A program made the translations under genes and the position numbers. The notes under the pieces were generated by a model. That model was not told the DNA's origin and did no database searches. It saw only the letters and a list, made by a program, of their open reading frames with translations. From Thiomonas intermedia (GTDB taxonomy: Bacteria; Pseudomonadota; Gammaproteobacteria; Burkholderiales; Burkholderiaceae_C), in NCBI GenBank assembly GCA_022730375.1, contig DZDA01000010.1, positions 1-36,348 on the forward strand: a stretch of 36,348 nucleotides of DNA, read 5' to 3'. Below, in pieces: positions 1-5,539 of the stretch. Each line of letters begins with the position of its first letter. Positions within the stretch are counted from its first letter, which is position 1.

Positions 1-97
1 GATTCAGTGCTTCCCGAAACCAGCCGCCGATGCCTATCGCCTTCCTTGGCCTGTAGTAAGGTAGAAAGCCCATCGGTTCATCCGCCTTGCCCCTCTC

Positions 98-550
98 ATG
101 CTGAACTTCAAATCAAAATACCTACTCTCCCTTTTCGCGGCCTTTGTGCTGGCCCTGAGCACCGCGCAGGCGGCTACGCTCGATCAGGCGTCTGCCTTGT
201 TGGATGCGGGCCATCTGACGCAGGCTGACCACGTCATCGCTCAGGTGCTGGCGGATCAGCCGCATTCGGCGCAGGCGCATTATCTGGACGCGCGGCTGCT
301 GGCGGCTGAGGGCAAGTGGCCGCTGGCTGAGCAGGAGCTGGAACTGGCGCGCCGCCTCGATCCGACCTTGAGCTTCGGGCCGCCGGAGCAGGTGCAGGCG
401 CTGGCCAACGAGGTGCTCAAGCACCAGTGGAAGAACCCGTCCGGGTTTGCGGGCTACGGACAGGCCGCGCTGGCGGCGCTGTTCGTGCTGATTTCGGGCT
501 ATCTGGTCTTCGGGGTGATGCGCCACCGGCGACAGCCGCCGAAGGTCTGA
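98..550 (+). CDS. Small secreted/membrane-anchored TPR-like protein
   Basis: 150 aa, not recognised as a named family. Residues 1-26 look like a signal peptide ending in an AQA cleavage site. Residues 28-95 are Ala/Leu-rich amphipathic helices with TPR-like spacing (a pair around AQAHYLDARLLAAEGKW). Residues 121-140 form one hydrophobic segment followed by a basic tail (MRHRR). The likely topology is a periplasmic TPR domain held in the inner membrane by the C-terminal helix. No Shine-Dalgarno sequence is obvious before this ATG. The gene converges on the copper operon (56 bp between stops), so the neighbourhood does not reveal its role. TPR domains generally mediate protein-protein contacts; the partner here is unknown. 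Confidence 0.75.
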   Translation: MLNFKSKYLLSLFAAFVLALSTAQAATLDQASALLDAGHLTQADHVIAQVLADQPHSAQAHYLDARLLAAEGKWPLAEQELELARRLDPTLSFGPPEQVQALANEVLKHQWKNPSGFAGYGQAALAALFVLISGYLVFGVMRHRRQPPKV

Positions 551-605
551 GCGCCGCCGCCCTGCGCGCCTTGGCGGCATTTGGCGGCAGGGTTGACGGC
601 GTTCA

Positions 606-992
606 TCAAGGTTTGCGCTTCAGCGAGGTCACGGTGTAGGCGCCGTCGATCTGCTGTGCGCTGAATTCCACCGTGTCGCCGGCCTTGAGACCGTCGAGCA
701 GGGCTTTGTCGCGCACACGGTAGTTCATGGTCATCGCGCCCATGCCTAGCGCGGGGATGGGGCCGTGGCGCAGGGTGATCTTGCCGTTGGCGGCGTCGAT
801 TTTGCGCACCAGTGCTTCGGTCTGATGTTCGCCTTGAGCGCCGGGTTCGGCGGCCTGCATCATCTGCATGTGTTGCGCCATGCCTTCGGGGGTGGAGTGG
901 TCGTGGTCGGCGTGGCTTTGCGCGGCCAGGGCGGGCGTGCAGAGTGCGGCGGCCAGGGCGAGAAGGGAGCAGGTTTTCAGCGGCTTGTTCAT
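606..992 (-). CDS. CusF-like periplasmic copper-binding protein
   Basis: 128 aa from an ATG preceded by AAAGGA; the longer reading to 1043 has no such site. Residues 1-24 are a signal peptide. An N-terminal His/Met-rich stretch (HADHDH, MQMMQ) precedes a CusF-type small beta-barrel domain (about 58-128). CusF proteins bind periplasmic Cu(I)/Ag(I) and pass it to an efflux system. The ligand pattern is visible as His76, Met87 and Met89 (motif MTM). The Trp that caps Cu(I) in E. coli CusF (NWPEMTM) aligns with Met84 here (GMGAMTM). It is the last gene of the minus-strand copper operon, 47 bp after the multicopper oxidase gene. Family assignment is firm; the exact partner is unknown because no Cus RND genes are present. 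Confidence 0.88.
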   Translation of the reverse strand: MNKPLKTCSLLALAAALCTPALAAQSHADHDHSTPEGMAQHMQMMQAAEPGAQGEHQTEALVRKIDAANGKITLRHGPIPALGMGAMTMNYRVRDKALLDGLKAGDTVEFSAQQIDGAYTVTSLKRKP

Positions 993-1039
993 GGTGGGTT
1001 CCTTTGCAGGGGTTGAGGAAGGAAAAGAGGAAAGGGCGG

Positions 1040-2410
1040 TCAATGCGCATGCTGCTTGGGCTTGCGCACTTGCAGCGTGTCTTGGGTGGCTTGGGGTTCG
1101 GTGGGGTCGGTACGCGCGGGCGGCAGGGCGGCGGTGGGCACGGCGTGGGCCTGGGTGCCCGCAGGCATGCGGTACCAGCCAGGGTCGCGGTAGTCGCCGC
1201 TGGCGAGGTCGTCGCGCACCTTGAGCACGCTGAACATGCCGCCCATTTCCACCGAGCCGTAAGGGCCGCGGCCGGTCATCATGGGCAGGGTGTTGTCGGG
1301 CAGGGGCATGTCCATCTCGGCCATTTCGGCCATGCCCTGGCTGCCCATCGCCATGTAGTCGGGCAGCAGCTTTTGCAGGGCGGGGGTGAGATCGTCCTGC
1401 TGCACACCGATCATGGTGGGCACGCTGTGGCCCATGGCGTTCATGGTGTGGTGCGACTTGTGGCAGTGGAAGGCCCAGTCGCCCGGGTTGTCGGCGATGA
1501 ACTCGATGGCGCGCATCTGCCCCACGGCAATGTCCACCGTCACTTCGGGCCAGCGCGCGCTTTTGGGCACCCAGCCGCCGTCGGTGCCGGCTACTTCGAA
1601 CACATGGCCGTGCAGATGGATGGGGTGGTTGGTCATGGTGAGGTTGCCCATGCGGATGCGCACGCGCTCGCCGGTGCGCGCCACCAGCGGGGCGATGCCG
1701 GGGAAGGCGCGGCTGTTCCAGGTCCAGAGGTTGAAGTCGAGCATGGTGTTGACCTTGGGCACGCTCGATCCAGGATCGATGTCGTAGGCATTGATGAGAA
1801 AGGCGTAGTCGCGCGCCACCGCCATCTGCCGCGGGTTTTTGGGGTGGACGATGAACAGGCCCATCGCGCCCATGGCCATCTGCACCATTTCGTCGGCGTG
1901 CGGGTGGTACATGAAGGTGCCGCTGTTGCGCAGATCGAATTCATAGACGAAGGTCTGGCCGGGTTTGATCTGAGGTTGCGTCAACCCGCCCACGCCGTCC
2001 ATGCCGTTGGGCAGGATGAGGCCGTGCCAGTGCACCGTGGTGTGCTCGGGCAGCTTGTTGGTGACGAACAGGCGCACGCGGTCGCCTTCCACCGCTTCGA
2101 TCGTGGGGCCGGGGCTCGATCCGTTGTAGCCCCAGAGCTTGGCCGTCATGCCGGGCGAGATTTCGCGCACCACGGGTTCGGCAACGAGGTGAAATTCCTT
2201 CACGCCGTCTTTCATGCGAAAGGGCAGACTCCAGCCGTTGAGGGTGACGACCGGGTTGTAGGGTCGGCCGGCCTGGGGATGCAGCGGGGCGGCGGTCTCG
2301 GCGCTGCTGTATTGATGGGGTTCGGGCGCGGCGGCCAGGGCGTTGCGGCTGGCGGCGCCTGCGGCGACGAGGGCTGCGGCAGCGCCGAGAAAATGGCGTC
2401 GGGTATTCAT
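1040..2410 (-). CDS. Two-domain multicopper oxidase (Tat-exported)
   Basis: 456 aa. The ATG at 2410 has AGGA upstream and puts a twin-arginine signal (NTRRHFLGA) at residues 2-10, so the protein should be exported folded with copper. The copper-binding motifs are HWHG (127-130), HPH (169-171), HPIHLHGH (262-269) and HCH (315-317). Cys316, His321 and Met326 fit a type 1 copper site with an axial Met. HWHG and HPIHLHG are only about 135 residues apart, against roughly 340 in three-domain CueO, so this is a two-domain, small-laccase-like enzyme with type 1 copper only in domain 2. After the core there is a Met-rich stretch (about 353-393). The likely role is periplasmic Cu(I) oxidation. It starts 20 bp after the TolC-family gene. 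Confidence 0.9.
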   Translation of the reverse strand: MNTRRHFLGAAAALVAAGAASRNALAAAPEPHQYSSAETAAPLHPQAGRPYNPVVTLNGWSLPFRMKDGVKEFHLVAEPVVREISPGMTAKLWGYNGSSPGPTIEAVEGDRVRLFVTNKLPEHTTVHWHGLILPNGMDGVGGLTQPQIKPGQTFVYEFDLRNSGTFMYHPHADEMVQMAMGAMGLFIVHPKNPRQMAVARDYAFLINAYDIDPGSSVPKVNTMLDFNLWTWNSRAFPGIAPLVARTGERVRIRMGNLTMTNHPIHLHGHVFEVAGTDGGWVPKSARWPEVTVDIAVGQMRAIEFIADNPGDWAFHCHKSHHTMNAMGHSVPTMIGVQQDDLTPALQKLLPDYMAMGSQGMAEMAEMDMPLPDNTLPMMTGRGPYGSVEMGGMFSVLKVRDDLASGDYRDPGWYRMPAGTQAHAVPTAALPPARTDPTEPQATQDTLQVRKPKQHAH

Positions 2411-2430
2411 GGTGTGAAAGTCCTGTGGGG

Positions 2431-3873
2431 TCAATGGCCGGAGGCGGTCGGGGCGGCGCTGGCGGAGGCGGTGTCTTGCGCTGCGCCCGGGGTCACGTCC
2501 ACGCCGAGCTGGGCGGCTTGCCAGACGGCGTCGGCCAGCCAGTAATTGCGCTGCGCGGCGATGGCCTCGCGCACCGCCTGCACCTGCGTCTGCGCGGCGG
2601 CGACGAGCTGGAAGACGCCGATGAGCATGCCGTTGTAGCGAAGCTGGCTCTCGTCCAGCACGGTCTGCGCCAGGGGCACGATCTGCTCGCGGCTGAGGCT
2701 CTGCTGCTGCCAGGCGTTGTGGCGCTGGGCGTTGGCCTCGCGCAGTTGCGAGGCAGCGCTGCGCGCGGTGGCGATGGCGCGGTTGCGCGCCGCGAGCACG
2801 CGGTCGGCGGCGGCGCTGCGGCGGGCGTCGCCCAGATCGAACAGCGGCAACGGCAGACTGAGGTCGAAGCCGTTTTGCGGCGGCGCGTCGCTATAGGTCT
2901 TGCGCACCCCGCCGAGTTCGACATGCTCGATCAGGCTGGTGTGACGCGCCAGCCCCGCAGCTTGTGCTGTCGCCGTGTAGTCGGCACGGGCGAGTTGCAC
3001 GTCGAGACGGTCATCGAGCGCAGTTTGCAGTGCCATCGGCGCGGCTGCGGGCGGCTGTTTTGGAACTTCTGGCAGTTGCGTCGGCAGAACGAGGCGGGCG
3101 GCTTGTTGGGCCGACAACCCCAGCGCCTGCACCAGCGCTTCGCGGCTTTGTGCGGCGGCCAGTTCGGCGCGGCTCAGGCGAAGCTGGCTGTCGGCGGCGA
3201 ACAGGCCTTGTTGCGCCGAGTCGAGCTTGGTGAAGTTGCCCGCCTGCTGCATGCGGTCGGCCAGAATGGCGGTGGCCTTGGCCGCGTCCACCACATCGCG
3301 GTCGTAGGCGGCAGTTTGCTGCGCCGCCACGGCGCGAACCCAACTCAGTCGCGCCTGCGCTGCCGTGCGCAGCACCGCGCGAGCGAGGCTGAGCCGAAGC
3401 TGCGTCTGCTGCGCGTCGTTCAGGCGCGAACGCGTGGGCAAGGTGAGCAGATCGAGCAGGCCGAAGCTCAGGCTGCGGGTGATCTCCACTCCGCCGCCGC
3501 CGATGAGCAGGCGCTCGAAGCCGAATACCGGGTTGGTCAGCCGGGCGCTTTGCGTGGAGGCGGCTGAATCTGCCTGCGCCTGCGCGATCAGCGCCTGCAA
3601 TGCCGGGCTGCCAAGCAGGGCGATGCGCACCGCGTAGTCGGCAGACAGGGGTTTGGAGAGTAGCGCGTCGATCTGCGCCTGCGCGTCTTGCTGCTGCGCG
3701 GGGTCGCGCAGCAACTGCAGCGGCGTGCCGGTATGGGGCTGGGTAATGACGTTGACGGCCTGTAGCGACTGCCGGGTTTGCAAGGGCGCGCAGGCCGCTA
3801 GCAGCGCTGCCGCGGCCAAGGGGGCGAGCCGCAGCGCCCGCAGGCGTACCTGCGGTCTGGGTTGGTTCCACAT
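2431..3873 (-). CDS. TolC-family outer-membrane efflux lipoprotein
   Basis: 480 aa. I chose the ATG at 3873 because GAGG lies 9 bases upstream; two upstream in-frame starts overlap that site. A basic, hydrophobic N-terminus ends in the lipobox LAAC with Cys28, giving a lipidated outer-membrane protein as in NodT-type factors. The rest is Ala/Gln/Leu-rich with long helices typical of an outer membrane efflux (OEP) fold, including the repeat-like segments AARSAASQLREAN and LAQTVLDESQLRYNGM. Such proteins form trimeric exit ducts for RND or ABC pumps. No adaptor or inner-membrane pump is encoded nearby, so the partner must be elsewhere or the protein works differently. It is the second gene of the copper operon. 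Confidence 0.88.
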   Translation of the reverse strand: MWNQPRPQVRLRALRLAPLAAAALLAACAPLQTRQSLQAVNVITQPHTGTPLQLLRDPAQQQDAQAQIDALLSKPLSADYAVRIALLGSPALQALIAQAQADSAASTQSARLTNPVFGFERLLIGGGGVEITRSLSFGLLDLLTLPTRSRLNDAQQTQLRLSLARAVLRTAAQARLSWVRAVAAQQTAAYDRDVVDAAKATAILADRMQQAGNFTKLDSAQQGLFAADSQLRLSRAELAAAQSREALVQALGLSAQQAARLVLPTQLPEVPKQPPAAAPMALQTALDDRLDVQLARADYTATAQAAGLARHTSLIEHVELGGVRKTYSDAPPQNGFDLSLPLPLFDLGDARRSAAADRVLAARNRAIATARSAASQLREANAQRHNAWQQQSLSREQIVPLAQTVLDESQLRYNGMLIGVFQLVAAAQTQVQAVREAIAAQRNYWLADAVWQAAQLGVDVTPGAAQDTASASAAPTASGH

Positions 3874-3968
3874 GAAATGACACCTCATTCGAGCCGCGAC
3901 AGCGCGCGGCGACACGATGCGCAGCGCGCGTCGTGCGACCCGCGCTGCAACCGGGAATCAAACGGGGG

Positions 3969-4367
3969 TCAGACTCTGGGAGGGCGCTGCAGGGCGCGCA
4001 GATCCGCGCTGTACCAAGCAGTGTCGGCGGTGGAGGGGCGCGAGTGCTGCGCGGCGTCGACCATCAGCAGGGTGAAGGCCGGGGGCTGAGCCACGGCCAG
4101 ATGGCAGATCACGCAATGCTGGTGATCGTGAGAGCCGCAATCGGCTTGGGTGCTGGCGTTGACATGGCAGCCCGGCATCGCGTCCGACGTGTCTTGCTCT
4201 GCCGCCAGCGAGTGCAGACCCGCCATTGAGGTCATGTCATGCGCCTGCGCCGTGGTCTGGGCCGGGGTTTGCACCCCGTCGCCCAAATTCATGCTGACCT
4301 GCGCCCAGCCGCGCAGAGGCAGCAAGACGAGCAGCAAGACCAGAATGGGGCGAAGCAAGCGAGACAT
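3969..4367 (-). CDS. Small Cys/His-rich copper-associated periplasmic protein (CopL/DUF2946-like)
   Basis: 132 aa. Residues 1-22 form a strongly hydrophobic signal peptide (LLVLLPLRGWAQ). The mature part has potential soft-metal ligands: Met/His in HDMTSMAGLH, Cys67-His68, and a cluster from Cys77 through His80, His82, His84, Cys85, Cys88 and His89 (CGSHDHQHCVICH). The end RALQRPPRV resembles the tail of small copper-island proteins. I infer a CopL or DUF2946-like protein from layout and composition, not from certain homology. It is the first gene of the minus-strand copper operon, 95 bp before the TolC-family gene, with the CsoR-type operator candidate about 40 bp upstream. No strong ribosome-binding site precedes the ATG. 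Confidence 0.72.
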   Translation of the reverse strand: MSRLLRPILVLLLVLLPLRGWAQVSMNLGDGVQTPAQTTAQAHDMTSMAGLHSLAAEQDTSDAMPGCHVNASTQADCGSHDHQHCVICHLAVAQPPAFTLLMVDAAQHSRPSTADTAWYSADLRALQRPPRV

Positions 4368-4408
4368 GCAACAAAGTCTAACCTAAGCGCGGGCACACTG
4401 CCGTCATC

Positions 4409-4425
4409 AAACCCCCATGGGGTAT
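4409..4425 (-). promoter_or_regulatory. Candidate CsoR-type copper operator
   Basis: On the minus strand the 17 bases read ATACCCCATGGGGGTTT, an imperfect inverted repeat. This closely matches the arrangement of the Bacillus CsoR site (ATACCC, central bases, GGGTAT). It lies 42 bp upstream of the first gene of the copper operon, next to a -35-like TTGATG on the same strand. CsoR-family repressors release DNA on binding Cu(I), so derepression by copper is the inference. No csoR gene is in the window, and CueR-type spacing is not seen. Confidence 0.5.
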
Positions 4426-4481
4426 GCGGAAAATCGGTTTCCGCCCCGCCCCGGCAGGGAACGGCAGGGAACTATTGGTCT

Positions 4482-4508
4482 TTAGCACTCTCTATCAGTG
4501 AGTGCTAA
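4482..4508 (+). promoter_or_regulatory. CIRCE element (HrcA operator) upstream of rpoH
   Basis: A perfect 9-9-9 inverted repeat: TTAGCACTC, nine bases, GAGTGCTAA. This is the consensus CIRCE sequence bound by the HrcA heat-shock repressor. It ends 29 bp before the rpoH start codon. A weak promoter could overlap it (TTAGCA at 4482-4487, 18-bp gap, TAATAT at 4506-4511), which would let HrcA block transcription directly. The element is seen in the sequence; HrcA control of rpoH is inferred. Confidence 0.93.
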
Positions 4509-4537
4509 TATTGGTCACGAACAGGAGGATTCCATCC

Positions 4538-5446
4538 ATGACCCATACTCAGTCAGCCGCAATGGTTCTGCGCCCGGCCCAGGTCGATGGCGCGTTTCCG
4601 CTCGCCTTGCCCAGTCTGGGCAATCTGGACGCCTACATCAGCGCCGTCAACCGCCTGCCCATGCTCAGCGCGGAGGAAGAGGCGCGGCTGGCGCGCACCT
4701 GGCGCGAGCAGGGAGACAAGGACGCGGCGGGCAAGCTGGTGCTGTCGCACCTGCGGCTGGTGGTGTCTACGGCGCGGCAATACTTGGGCTACGGCCTGCC
4801 GCATGCCGATCTCATTCAAGAAGGCAATATCGGCTTGATGAAGGCGGTCAAGCGCTTCGACCCGGCGCACGGCGTGCGGCTGGTGAGCTACGCCCTGCAC
4901 TGGATCAAGGCCGAGATTCACGAATACATTCTGCGCAACTGGCGGCTGGTGAAGGTGGCCACGACCAAATCACAGCGCAAGCTGTTTTTCAATCTGCGTT
5001 CGATGAAAACGGCCAACGCCGGCATGAACGAGGCGCAGATCGACGACATGGCGCAGGCGCTCAACGTCAAGCGCGAAGATGTGATCGAGATGGAAAGCCG
5101 CATGGGCGGCGCCGACATCGCGCTCGACCCCACGGTGGAAGATGGGGAAGAGAGTTATGCGCCCATTTCCTATCTGGCCGACAACACGCAGGAACCGATG
5201 GCCGTGCTCGAAGCGCGCAGCCACGACCGGCTGCAGGTCGAAGGGCTGGAGAGTGCGCTGGAACTGCTCGATGCCCGTAGCCGCGCCATCGTCGAGCAGC
5301 GCTGGCTGCAGGTCAATGATGACGGCAGCGGCGGCAAGACCCTGCACGAACTGGCCGCCGAATACGGCGTGTCGGCCGAGCGCATCCGCCAGATCGAGGT
5401 GGCGGCAATGAAGAAGATGCGCAAGTCGCTGGCTGAGTTTGCCTGA
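4538..5446 (+). CDS. rpoH: RNA polymerase sigma-32 factor (heat shock)
   Basis: 302 aa, the usual RpoH size. The ATG at 4538 is preceded by a full AGGAGG at 4523-4528. Region 2 is recognisable (LVLSHLRLVVSTARQYLGYG, then DLIQEGNIGLMKAVKRFDP). The RpoH-specific box QRKLFFNLR sits at residues 146-154 and separates this protein from RpoD and RpoS. The region 4.2 helix-turn-helix is at about 266-290 (LHELAAEYGVSAERIRQIE). Sigma-32 directs RNA polymerase to heat-shock promoters. The CIRCE element in its leader suggests HrcA also feeds into this regulon. It is transcribed alone and ends in a bidirectional terminator. Confidence 0.97.
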   Translation: MTHTQSAAMVLRPAQVDGAFPLALPSLGNLDAYISAVNRLPMLSAEEEARLARTWREQGDKDAAGKLVLSHLRLVVSTARQYLGYGLPHADLIQEGNIGLMKAVKRFDPAHGVRLVSYALHWIKAEIHEYILRNWRLVKVATTKSQRKLFFNLRSMKTANAGMNEAQIDDMAQALNVKREDVIEMESRMGGADIALDPTVEDGEESYAPISYLADNTQEPMAVLEARSHDRLQVEGLESALELLDARSRAIVEQRWLQVNDDGSGGKTLHELAAEYGVSAERIRQIEVAAMKKMRKSLAEFA

Positions 5447-5476
5447 TTCGTTTGCCTGGCTCGTTTGCCTGATTCG
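5438..5476 (+). repeat. Three tandem copies of a 13-bp unit across the rpoH stop
   Basis: TTTGCCTGATTCG (5438-5450), TTTGCCTGGCTCG (5451-5463) and TTTGCCTGATTCG (5464-5476) are contiguous. Copies one and three are identical; copy two has two changes. The rpoH stop codon lies inside copy one, so changing the copy number would alter only the 3' untranslated region. Confidence 0.9.
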
Positions 5477-5491
5477 GCCGTCGCCCCGTCT

Positions 5492-5520
5492 AAAAAAGCC
5501 CGTCGATGACGGGCTTTTTT
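5492..5520. terminator. Bidirectional intrinsic terminator between rpoH and tgpA-like gene
   Basis: AAAAAAGCCCGTC, loop GAT, GACGGGCTTTTTT: a perfect 13-bp inverted repeat with a GC core and T-runs on both strands. It serves rpoH on the plus strand and the transglutaminase operon on the minus strand. Confidence 0.93.
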
Positions 5521-5539
5521 GATGTGCGTCGCGCGCGGA

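Noticed and set aside
7-228. Short plus-strand frame at the window start
   Set aside because: Overlaps the signal-peptide gene in another frame and has low-complexity composition without start signals.
555-580. GCCGCC...GGCGGC as a terminator between the first gene and the CusF-like gene
   Set aside because: Weak stem, long loop and no T-run on either strand.
812-2545. 577-codon plus-strand frame across the copper oxidase gene
   Set aside because: His/Gly/Val-rich shadow of the oxidase and CusF-like genes; no domain and no ribosome-binding site.
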